From Draconibacterium sp. (lineage in GTDB: Bacteria; Bacteroidota; Bacteroidia; Bacteroidales; Prolixibacteraceae): 38,176 bases of DNA. The notes below the pieces were generated by a model. The model did not search any database and was not told the DNA's origin. It was given only the letters and a program-made list of their open reading frames with translations. Every line of letters begins with the position of its first letter. Position 1 is the first letter of the stretch. Position numbers and translations under genes: made by a program. The stretch spans positions 1 through 38,176 of the forward strand of contig JALUZN010000088.1 of assembly GCA_027011835.1 (NCBI GenBank), in the 5' to 3' direction. Below are positions 19,327-28,169 of this stretch, piece by piece.

Positions 19327-20681
19327 GATACGAAAAATATAAAGATTCGGGCATTGAGTGGATTGGGGAAATCCCTGAGCATTGGGACGTAAAAAGATTA
19401 GCTTATGTTATTTCAGATAAATTACAATATGGTGCTAATGAAGTAGCTATTGAAGAAAATATAGAACATCCGAGATACATAAGAATAACCGATTTTGGAG
19501 CAGATGGAAAACTTAAAAAAGACACTTTTAAGTCATTACCTCCTGAAAAAGCTAGTGATTTCATTTTAAATGATGGTGATGTATTATTTGCACGAAGCGG
19601 AGCAACTGTGGGTAAAACATTTCAATTTAAAGATTATAATGGGAAAGCCTGCTTTGCAGGATATTTAATAAAGGCATCACCAAATCCAAGACAAATAATT
19701 TCGGATTTTTTATACCTGTTTACAAAATCAGGCTTATATGAAAATTGGAAAAATAGTATATTCAATCAGGCAACTATTCAAAATATAGGTGCTGATAAAT
19801 ATGCTTTTTTGTCTTTGCCAAAACCTTCAATCATAGAACAAACAGCCATAGCCAACTATCTCGACCGCAAAACAGCCGAGATTGACGAACTCATTGCCGA
19901 CAAAAAACGCCTGCTCGAACTCTACGAAGAAGAAAAAACTGCCATCATCAACCAAGCAGTAACTTGCGGTATAGACGAAAAAGGTCAATTAAGGCAAAAG
20001 CCACAATGCCTGCCAGCCTCTGGCTGGAAAGATAGCGGTATTGAATGGTTAGGGGAAATTCCGGAGCATTGGGAGGTGAAAAGAATTAGACACGTTGCTC
20101 AGATATTCGGGAGAATTGGATATAGAGGATATAAAACAACTGATTTAGTCCCAAAAGGAGAAGGAGCAATAACAATTAGTCCATCAAATATGAAATCATA
20201 TCATATGGAATTTGAAAACTGCACTTATTTGTCTTGGAAAAAATATGAAGAATCACCTGAAATTATGATTCATAATGATGACATTCTTTTTGTTAAAACT
20301 GGTTCAACTTATGGAAAAGTATCCTTTGTCAAAAACCTGCCTGAAAAAGCAACAATAAACCCACAAATCATTGTTCTAAAACAAATTTCTTGCAATAATA
20401 AGTTTTTGTGGTATGTGTTAAAATCTACAAATATTATTTATCAAGTAGAAAGAACAGTTGTTGGAGGTACGATTCCTACTATTTCACAAGCCAAAATTAA
20501 TAACTATGAATTTCCAATACCTTCTAATGAAGAGCAAGCAGTAATTGTTTCATTTATTGATAATGAAAGAAATAGAGTTGATAAAGCAATAAATAAAGCA
20601 AAAAAACTAATTGACTTATTAACCGAATACCGCACCGCTTTAATCAGCGAAGTGGTAACGGGAAAGGTTAAAGTTATATAA
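19323..20681 (+). CDS. hsdS: Type I restriction-modification system specificity subunit
   Basis: 452 aa; two TRD half-repeats (KDSGIEWIGEIPEHWDVKRL and KDSGIEWLGEIPEHWEVKRI) and two conserved helical regions; start overlaps the GxxExxY stop (ATGA). Confidence 0.96.
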   Translation: MRYEKYKDSGIEWIGEIPEHWDVKRLAYVISDKLQYGANEVAIEENIEHPRYIRITDFGADGKLKKDTFKSLPPEKASDFILNDGDVLFARSGATVGKTFQFKDYNGKACFAGYLIKASPNPRQIISDFLYLFTKSGLYENWKNSIFNQATIQNIGADKYAFLSLPKPSIIEQTAIANYLDRKTAEIDELIADKKRLLELYEEEKTAIINQAVTCGIDEKGQLRQKPQCLPASGWKDSGIEWLGEIPEHWEVKRIRHVAQIFGRIGYRGYKTTDLVPKGEGAITISPSNMKSYHMEFENCTYLSWKKYEESPEIMIHNDDILFVKTGSTYGKVSFVKNLPEKATINPQIIVLKQISCNNKFLWYVLKSTNIIYQVERTVVGGTIPTISQAKINNYEFPIPSNEEQAVIVSFIDNERNRVDKAINKAKKLIDLLTEYRTALISEVVTGKVKVI

Positions 20682-20692
20682 ATGCAATATTT

Positions 20693-20725
20693 TTTGCTTT
20701 TATATGTTTTTATTCTGTATATTTG
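20693..20725 (+). promoter_or_regulatory. Predicted Bacteroidota-type promoter for the rloA-rloB-hsdR unit
   Basis: TTTG (20693-20696) - 21 nt - TATATTTG (20718-20725), matching TTTG-N(19-21)-TAnnTTTG; start codon at 20754. Confidence 0.6.
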
Positions 20726-20753
20726 AAAACTTTTTACAAAAACAGGACTTAAA

Positions 20754-22022
20754 ATGATATTAGAGATACGTTTAAGTAATTTTTACTCAATTAAAGATGA
20801 AGTGGTTCTTGATATGCGTGCAGCAAATATTAAGAGTAAAAACGCCAAAGCACTTTCCGATAATGTTTTTTCGTTTGACGATACCGAAATACTAAAAACG
20901 GTAACTATTTACGGGGCAAATGCCTCAGGGAAAAGCAATATTATAAAAGCCATTCGCTTTTGTAGTATGATGATTCTGCATTCAGCAAATTACAATGAAA
21001 ATACAATTTTTCCGTATCGTAAATTCAAATTTGCCAATTTCGAAAAAAAGCCCAGCACTTTTTTTATCAATTTTGTGGTTGATGGTATAGAATATGAGTA
21101 TGGCTTTTCTTTAATGCAGGATAAAATTCTTACAGAAACTTTAAATTACTATCCCAAAGGAAGAATTAAGAAGATATTTGCACGAGACGAAAAGGCAGGC
21201 AAAACAAAAAAGGAAAAATACAGTTTCGGGTCGGAAATAAAACGCCCCTTAGATGTTGCAGCAAATACTTCTGCTAAAACTCTGTACCTGTCGCGTGCCA
21301 GCCAAATGGACAGAGATATTGCCAAAGAACTGTTTATGTATTTTAATAGCACTTTTATTTTGGCATATCTGGGGCATAATGCCAGTCAGGTTGATATATT
21401 ATTCAAAACCTACAAAACACATTTGCTAAAAGCATTACAAATAGCCGATAGCGACATTGTAAATATTACCGTAAAAAAAATCAAAACACAAGGTAAATCG
21501 CTAAATGTTAGTTTTACAGGAACAGAATTAAAAGAAGCAAGAGTAGAAGATTCGATACAAGAACAGTTGCAAATAAAAACTTTTCATAAAACAGACCCCT
21601 CAAAAAGTTTCGATTTGTTTGCCGAAGAATCGGAAGGCACAAAAAAACTGTTTGTCATAATGTTAAGTGTTCTTGATATTATTGCTAATGATAAAATTCT
21701 TTTAGTGGACGAAATTGGAGAAAGCCTGCATACCGATATTATTGAGTATATTTTTAACCTGTTTAGGGCAAGTAATAAAGCTCAATTGATTTGCACAACT
21801 CACAATACCCGCTTTCTGGATTTAACAAAGTTCCGTAAAGACCAGTTTTATTTTGTTAATAAAAAAGAAGATGCTTCTTCTGATTTATATTCTCTATATG
21901 ATTATAGTGACTTTCGTGACACAATGGACTTGGAAAAAGCCTATTTACAAGGTCGGTTTGATGCCATTCCTTTTGTAAACGATTCTATCGAAAACTTAAA
22001 ACAGTTAATAGATGGCGAGTAG
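20754..22022 (+). CDS. rloA: AAA ATPase, RloA/AbiLii-like (SMC-type/OLD-like fold)
   Basis: 422 aa; N-terminal LEIRLSNFYSIKDEVVLDMRA, Walker A GANASGKSN, Walker B-like KILLVDEIGESLHTDIIEYIFNLF, LICTTHNTRFLDL. Confidence 0.85.
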   Translation: MILEIRLSNFYSIKDEVVLDMRAANIKSKNAKALSDNVFSFDDTEILKTVTIYGANASGKSNIIKAIRFCSMMILHSANYNENTIFPYRKFKFANFEKKPSTFFINFVVDGIEYEYGFSLMQDKILTETLNYYPKGRIKKIFARDEKAGKTKKEKYSFGSEIKRPLDVAANTSAKTLYLSRASQMDRDIAKELFMYFNSTFILAYLGHNASQVDILFKTYKTHLLKALQIADSDIVNITVKKIKTQGKSLNVSFTGTELKEARVEDSIQEQLQIKTFHKTDPSKSFDLFAEESEGTKKLFVIMLSVLDIIANDKILLVDEIGESLHTDIIEYIFNLFRASNKAQLICTTHNTRFLDLTKFRKDQFYFVNKKEDASSDLYSLYDYSDFRDTMDLEKAYLQGRFDAIPFVNDSIENLKQLIDGE

Positions 22023-22572
22023 AAGCAGAAAAGCATCAAAAGGGAAAAAGATTAATCCTAAATTTTGGGTGTTTTGTGAAGGTAAAACAGAAAAGGCTTA
22101 TGTTGAATATTTAAGAGCCAAATATCGCTTACCGGTAAAAATTATCCCTAAAATAACAGGACAGGACATTGATGAAAGAACAATAGAAAGTCATATTAGC
22201 GAAAAGGAGAAGCACGATAAAGATAAAATATATTTACTTTACGATGCTGATGTTATAGAAGTTTTAGAACGATTGAAACAAATAAAAAGTGCAAAATTAT
22301 TGGCGTCTAATCCAACCATAGAATTATGGTTTCTGTTACATTATAAAAATCAAACAGCAAATATTTCAGAAGAAGAATGTATTAGGCAATTAAGTAACAG
22401 AAATAATAACAAATATAAAAAAGGATTGATTGATGAAAAATTAGGAATACGTTTGAGTAATAAGCAGAATGAAGCCTGCAACAGAGCTAAGCAAACTGAT
22501 TTATATAATAATCCGAGTTCGAATATTTATCAATTTATTGAAGAATTGGAGAACGCAAAGAAAGATAAATGA
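22012..22572 (+). CDS. rloB: RloB-like protein with Toprim-type motifs
   Basis: 186 aa; FWVFCEGKTEKAYVEYL (acidic E motif), IYLLYDADV (DxD motif), SNPTIELWFLLHY (RloB-type motif). Confidence 0.82.
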   Translation: MASRSRKASKGKKINPKFWVFCEGKTEKAYVEYLRAKYRLPVKIIPKITGQDIDERTIESHISEKEKHDKDKIYLLYDADVIEVLERLKQIKSAKLLASNPTIELWFLLHYKNQTANISEEECIRQLSNRNNNKYKKGLIDEKLGIRLSNKQNEACNRAKQTDLYNNPSSNIYQFIEELENAKKDK

Positions 22573-25556
22573 AGATTATCACCGAAAATACATTTGAAAC
22601 AGCCCTTGTACAATCTCTTGTAGAGCAAGGCGGATACACACAAGGAAATGCAGAGGATTACAGCAAAGAACTTGGAATGTTTAAATATGAGGTTATTGCA
22701 TTCTTGCAAGAATCGCAACCTAAAAAATGGGAAAAGATTTCTGCCATTCACGGAGCAGATGCAGACAACCGAATTATTCAGCGTTTGTGCAAAGAACTCG
22801 ATTTAAGAGGCAGTTTAGATGTACTAAGAAATGGTTTTGTAGATTATGGCGTTCGTTTTCAGTTGGCCTATTTTCAGCCAGCTTCGGGGCTTAATCCTGA
22901 TGCAGTTGATTTATACAACAAAAACAGTCTGAAAGTTTATCGACAGGTTTATTACAGCAAAAAGAATAAAAACTCGGTTGATGTTGTTTTGGCGATTAAT
23001 GGAATACCTGTTGCTACCTTAGAATTAAAAAATCAATTTACCGGGCAAAATGTAGGTAACGCTTTAAAACAATACAGCACAACGAGAGACAACAAAGAGT
23101 TGCTTTTTGCTTTCAAAAAAAGAACTTTGGTACATTTTGCCGTTGACCAGGACGAAGTTTTTATGACCACAAAATTAGATGGAAGTAAAACTTATTGGTT
23201 GCCGTTTAACAAAGGCAATAACAACGGAAAAGGAAATCCGCCTAACCCTGATGGTTACAGAACAGCTTATTTGTGGGAATATATCTTACAAAAAGACAGT
23301 TGGATGGATATTGTAAAACAATTTATCCATTTGCAAACAGAAGAAATTGAAACACAGGGAAAGATTTACAAACGAGAAAAACTAATTTTCCCACGCTACC
23401 ACCAATTAGACGCAGTTCGAAAAATTAGTAATAATGTTTTGAAAGTTGAAGCAGGAACAAACTATCTGATTCAACATTCGGCAGGTTCGGGCAAAAGTAA
23501 CTCTATTGCCTGGTTGGCATACCGACTTTCGAGTTTGCATAATGCACAAGACAACAGAATTTTTGATTCGGTAATTGTTGTTACCGACAGGAGAGTACTC
23601 GACCAACAATTGCAAAATACAATTTATCAATTTGAACATAAAACAGGTGTTGTTCAGCGGATAGACAAAGACAGTACACAATTAGCAAATGCTTTGGGAT
23701 ATGGTACAAATATCATTATAACTACTTTACAGAAGTTCCCGTTTGTTGTTGACAAAGTTGGTGACTTGCCAGACAGAAATTATGCAGTAATTATTGACGA
23801 AGCTCATAGTTCGCAAGGTGGCGAAGCCAGTAAAAAAATGAAAGAAGTTTTGGCAGCTAAGTCATTAGAAGAAGCCGTAACCGAAGAAACACAGGACGAC
23901 TACACAGGCGATGATTTTGTAAGAGAACAAATAGAGCGTTCAGCACAGGCAAGAGGTCAACAAAGCAATATTTCGTTTTTTGCATTTACCGCAACACCAA
24001 AGTATAAAACATTACAGGTTTTTGGTCATAAAGATGCCAAAGGTAAACCAAAACCGTTTCACCTTTATTCAATGCGTCAGGCAATCGAGGAAGGATTTAT
24101 ATTAGATGTTTTACAAAATTACACCACATACGAGCTTTATTTCAAATTAACAAAAGCCATTGAAGACGACCCCAATTTAAATAAAAAGAAAGCAGCAAAA
24201 GCTATTGGCAAATTTGTTTCGTTGCACCCACACAATTTAGCCCAAAAAACAGAAATAATAATAGAACATTTCAGGCAAATTGTTGCTAAAAAAATTGGAG
24301 GTAAAGCCAAAGCAATGTTGGTTTGTGGTTCAAGACTGCACGCCAAACGCTATTTTGAAGAATTTAATAAATACATAAAAGAAAAAGGCTATCAAACCGA
24401 TATAAAAATACTCGTAGCATTTTCGGGAAAGGTAATAGATGATAACTTTCCTGATGGAGTTTCTGAACCGCAAATGACAGGGTACAGCGAAAAGGAACTG
24501 CCTGACATTTTTGATAAAGACGAATACAAAATCTTAATTGTAGCCGATAAATATCAAACAGGTTTTGACCAACCTTTGTTACAAACAATGTATGTTGATA
24601 AAAAGCTATCGGGTGTAAAAGCAGTTCAAACACTTTCACGCTTAAACAGAACTTGTGCAGGTAAAGAAGATACATTTGTTTTGGATTTTGTAAACGACAG
24701 GGAAACCATTTTCGCCTCGTTTCAGCCTTATTATGAAATCACAACAGTTACAGAAGAAACAGATGTAAACCATTTGTACGATTTAAAAGCAAGACTTGAT
24801 GAGTTTCAGATTTATTGGGAAACAGAAATAAACGAATTTGCAAATGTTTATTTTAATCCTGATACAAAATTGAATAACCCGAAACAACAAAAATATCTTT
24901 ATTCATTTACCGACCCTGCTGTTGATAGATTTAAGGAAATAAAGGAAGAAGAAAAACAAGACGAGTTTAAAAAAGGTTTGCGTACTTGGACTAATCTTTA
25001 CGCTTTCTTAGCTCAAATTATGCCATTTGTTGACCCTGAATTTGAGAAGTTTTATGCCTATGCAAAACTATTACAAACAAGATTACCCAAAAGAGAACTT
25101 TCTGAAAGTTTGCATTTAGACGATGAAGTCGCATTGGAATATTATCGTTTACAAAAAATAAAAGAAGGTTCAATTGATTTACTTAAAGGAGAGGCAGGGG
25201 AATTAAGCGGAACAACAGAGGCAGGGCTAAAACGGGCAAAAGATGAAGAAGCTTTGCTTTCTGAAATTATCAATGTTTTAAATGACCGTTTCGGAACTGA
25301 ATTTGAAGAAGCAGACCGTTTGTTTTTTGAATCAATTGAAGCGGAATTAATGGAAGATGAAACACTGCAAAAACAGGCGAAAGTTAATAAGATTGATACC
25401 TTCAAATATGCCTTTGAGGACTTGTTCATTACAAAATTGATTGACAGAATGGATATGAATCAAGAAATATTTGAAAAAATACTCGAAGACAAAGTATTTG
25501 GAGACTTAGTAAAAGAACTAATGATGAAAAAAGTATATAAGAAAATGAACGAATAG
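22569..25556 (+). CDS. hsdR: Type I restriction-modification system endonuclease/translocase subunit
   Basis: 995 aa; nuclease motif VDVVLAINGIPVATLELKNQ, Walker A HSAGSGKSNSIAWLAY, VIIDEAHSSQGG, FFAFTATPK, QTLSRLNRT. Start overlaps the rloB stop (ATGA). Confidence 0.97.
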   Translation: MKIITENTFETALVQSLVEQGGYTQGNAEDYSKELGMFKYEVIAFLQESQPKKWEKISAIHGADADNRIIQRLCKELDLRGSLDVLRNGFVDYGVRFQLAYFQPASGLNPDAVDLYNKNSLKVYRQVYYSKKNKNSVDVVLAINGIPVATLELKNQFTGQNVGNALKQYSTTRDNKELLFAFKKRTLVHFAVDQDEVFMTTKLDGSKTYWLPFNKGNNNGKGNPPNPDGYRTAYLWEYILQKDSWMDIVKQFIHLQTEEIETQGKIYKREKLIFPRYHQLDAVRKISNNVLKVEAGTNYLIQHSAGSGKSNSIAWLAYRLSSLHNAQDNRIFDSVIVVTDRRVLDQQLQNTIYQFEHKTGVVQRIDKDSTQLANALGYGTNIIITTLQKFPFVVDKVGDLPDRNYAVIIDEAHSSQGGEASKKMKEVLAAKSLEEAVTEETQDDYTGDDFVREQIERSAQARGQQSNISFFAFTATPKYKTLQVFGHKDAKGKPKPFHLYSMRQAIEEGFILDVLQNYTTYELYFKLTKAIEDDPNLNKKKAAKAIGKFVSLHPHNLAQKTEIIIEHFRQIVAKKIGGKAKAMLVCGSRLHAKRYFEEFNKYIKEKGYQTDIKILVAFSGKVIDDNFPDGVSEPQMTGYSEKELPDIFDKDEYKILIVADKYQTGFDQPLLQTMYVDKKLSGVKAVQTLSRLNRTCAGKEDTFVLDFVNDRETIFASFQPYYEITTVTEETDVNHLYDLKARLDEFQIYWETEINEFANVYFNPDTKLNNPKQQKYLYSFTDPAVDRFKEIKEEEKQDEFKKGLRTWTNLYAFLAQIMPFVDPEFEKFYAYAKLLQTRLPKRELSESLHLDDEVALEYYRLQKIKEGSIDLLKGEAGELSGTTEAGLKRAKDEEALLSEIINVLNDRFGTEFEEADRLFFESIEAELMEDETLQKQAKVNKIDTFKYAFEDLFITKLIDRMDMNQEIFEKILEDKVFGDLVKELMMKKVYKKMNE

Positions 25557-25576
25557 CCAAACCGTTACGAGTAGTT

Positions 25577-26212
25577 ATGGCAAATCCAACCATCGAAGAG
25601 TTACAAAAGAGCAGTGAATTCGAATTGATTGCAAAACTCAGTCACAACGAAATAAAAGAGTTTGTACTGAACCGTTTTTCTGAGGGCGGGAAAATAATTA
25701 CTGCGTTTATGATTTATCAGGTTGTTATGGTTTTGGGCGGTCTGTTTTTCTTTGCCTACGCTGTAATTCTCTTTTTTCGCGGGAATAGCGAACCGTTTTA
25801 TTACTCGCTGGGAGCATTAATTTTTTGCTTTTCGTTGCTTATTGTATTTCACGAACTGTTGCACGGTGTTGCATTAAAAATAGTTGGGGCAAAAAATGTA
25901 CGTTTTGGAGCTTACATAAAAAAGTTTGTTTTTTATGCCGAAGCCAACCGGTTTGTATTAAATCGCCGCCAGTTTGCTTTTGTTGCATTGGCTCCGTTGG
26001 TGGTAATAAAACTAATCTCAATTATTGCAATCTTCTTTTTTATCTCTTCGCCACAACTCTACTTTTTTGTTTTTCTGATGAGTGCGCACAGCCTGTTTTG
26101 TGCCGGCGATATCGGACTGCTTTCGGTCTTTTGTAATTATCCGGGTCGCGAGGTTTTCACATTCGATATAAAAGACGAAAAAACAAGTTTCTATTTTCTG
26201 AGAAACAATTAG
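25577..26212 (+). CDS. DUF3267-like membrane protein with HExxH motif
   Basis: 211 aa; TM helices and IVFHELLHGVALKIVGAKNVRFGAYIKKFVFYAEA. Confidence 0.75.
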   Translation: MANPTIEELQKSSEFELIAKLSHNEIKEFVLNRFSEGGKIITAFMIYQVVMVLGGLFFFAYAVILFFRGNSEPFYYSLGALIFCFSLLIVFHELLHGVALKIVGAKNVRFGAYIKKFVFYAEANRFVLNRRQFAFVALAPLVVIKLISIIAIFFFISSPQLYFFVFLMSAHSLFCAGDIGLLSVFCNYPGREVFTFDIKDEKTSFYFLRNN

Positions 26213-26232
26213 CAGAACAATACACTTCGATA

Positions 26233-26264
26233 TTGCCATTATTTGGTTTAGTGTGTTATTTTTG
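26233..26264 (+). promoter_or_regulatory. Predicted promoter of the TPR gene
   Basis: TTG (26233-26235) - 21 nt - TATTTTTG (26257-26264), matching TAnnTTTG. Confidence 0.45.
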
Positions 26265-26282
26265 CAACAACATAAAAGTAAA

Positions 26283-28169
26283 ATGAGGTATTTCTTTTTT
26301 ATCGTAATAATTCTATTGAGTTTTAACCAGGTGTCGGGGCAGCGTAAGCCAACGGCTTTTCAAACAAAATCGTCGCTTGCTTTGCGGTATTATAATGCCA
26401 AAGATTACGAAAAGGCAGCTCCTCTTTTATTCGATATTTACAAAACCACACACAGCTCAACATACTTTCGTTTATATTTAAACAGTTTAATTCAGCTCGA
26501 AAAATTCGATGAGGCCGAGACTCAAATTCAGAAAGAGATAAAAAAGCAACGTACACCCAAACCCGAGCTTTACATTAGCTGGGGTTATCTTTTAAAAATG
26601 GAAGGTAAAACCGACGAAAGCACCCGGAAATATGACGAAGCACTTGATAAAACAGGGAATACACGGGGGCAGTATTTGTCGGTTGCCAATACTTTTTTAA
26701 ACTGGGGCGATTACGAATATGCCAAGCGAACCTATTTGCGGGGGCGCGAAAAGCTGAAAGACGAAAACTTTAATTACGAACTGGCACGGGTGTATCTCTA
26801 CTTACGCGATTATAAAAATATGATGGAGGAGTATCTCAATCTGTTGCGTAATAGTCCGGGGCAGCTTCCTCGCATTCAAAGTAGTTTGTCGTCGGCAATG
26901 CGGCTCGACATTGATAACGAGATGCGCGATAATTTCCGTTCTCAGGTTTTAAAACGTATTCAGGCCGAGCCACAAATAGTGGGATATAACCGGCTGTTAA
27001 TCTGGTTCTTCTTACAAGAGAAGAAGTTCTCGAGCGCATTGCGTCAGGCAATTGCATTAGACCGCCGAACAGGCGAGGAGACACCTCAGATTTTACAATT
27101 GGGAAGTATGGCTCTGAACAATAAAATGTATTCCGACGCCAAAAAAGCATTTGGTTATGTGTTAGAAAAAGGGGAAAGCAGCAATTATTATTCGCAGGCA
27201 TTTTTATACAATTTGCATACATCGTATTTGCAGTTTATTAACAAATTCCCAACCGATAAAGAGAAAGGAGAGCAACTGGCTACTCAGTTCGAAAGGGGAG
27301 TTGCCTTGTTGGGAATTAGTCCGGCAACCATAAATATGATTATTGAAAATGCCGATTTGCTTGCTTTTTATCTCGATAAATCCGATGCTGCCATCGATAT
27401 TTTAAACAGAGGATTAAAAATTCAGCGAATGAAACCGGAACAGTGGGGGCGATTAAAAACCAAACTGGCCGATATTTATGTTTATATAAACGACCCCTGG
27501 GAAGCAACGCTTATCTATTCGCAGGTTATTGAGGGAAACAAAAAGAATTCGTTGGGCGACGATGTAAAACTGAAAAAGGCAAAACTGGGTTATTATATGG
27601 GAAATTTCAGTTGGGCAAAAGCGCAGCTCGATGTTTTAAAAGCGAGTACCTCGAAACTTACGGCTAACGATGCAATGGCTCTCTCGTTGCTGATTAGCAA
27701 TAACTTAAGCCTCGACACAACGGCTGTTCCGTTAAAAATGTTTGCCCGTGCCGATTTGCTTTTCTTTCAAAATCACGATTCGCTGGCTATGGCAACTCTC
27801 GACTCGATTGCCGAGATTTATCCCTACAACTCGTTGGTCGATAATATCTTGTTCCGGAAAGCAAAAGTTGAAATTTCGCAGCAAAAATATTCCGAAGCGG
27901 CAAAACATCTTCAACAAATTGTCGATGAATTTGGGTTTGGCTTGCTGGGCGACGATGCACTTTTTATGCTTGCCGAACTGTATAATTACAACCTCGATAA
28001 AAAAGAGGAGGCAAAAAAACGATATAAAGAGATGCTCACGCGGTTTCCGGGTAGTGTTTTTACTGACGAGTCGAGAGAGAAATATCGTGAACTGCGAAAA
28101 ATTTACCCCGATAAATTGAATAAGGAAGAGCCGTTTTTGGAAGGTGTTAAAGATGAATCGAACCAATAA
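26283..28169 (+). CDS. Secreted/periplasmic tetratricopeptide repeat protein
   Basis: Track ORF opens at GTG 26253, but MRYFFFIVIILLSFNQVSGQ at 26283 is a signal peptide. TPR-like helical repeats throughout (YNAKDYEKAAPLLFDIYK, KYSEAAKHLQQIVDEFG…). Confidence 0.82.
   Translation: MRYFFFIVIILLSFNQVSGQRKPTAFQTKSSLALRYYNAKDYEKAAPLLFDIYKTTHSSTYFRLYLNSLIQLEKFDEAETQIQKEIKKQRTPKPELYISWGYLLKMEGKTDESTRKYDEALDKTGNTRGQYLSVANTFLNWGDYEYAKRTYLRGREKLKDENFNYELARVYLYLRDYKNMMEEYLNLLRNSPGQLPRIQSSLSSAMRLDIDNEMRDNFRSQVLKRIQAEPQIVGYNRLLIWFFLQEKKFSSALRQAIALDRRTGEETPQILQLGSMALNNKMYSDAKKAFGYVLEKGESSNYYSQAFLYNLHTSYLQFINKFPTDKEKGEQLATQFERGVALLGISPATINMIIENADLLAFYLDKSDAAIDILNRGLKIQRMKPEQWGRLKTKLADIYVYINDPWEATLIYSQVIEGNKKNSLGDDVKLKKAKLGYYMGNFSWAKAQLDVLKASTSKLTANDAMALSLLISNNLSLDTTAVPLKMFARADLLFFQNHDSLAMATLDSIAEIYPYNSLVDNILFRKAKVEISQQKYSEAAKHLQQIVDEFGFGLLGDDALFMLAELYNYNLDKKEEAKKRYKEMLTRFPGSVFTDESREKYRELRKIYPDKLNKEEPFLEGVKDESNQ

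Noticed and set aside
16895-25562. Possible flanking direct repeat 'AATAGCC' at both sides of the defence cassette
   Set aside because: Only 7 bp and A/T-rich context; too short to support a target-site duplication or att site.
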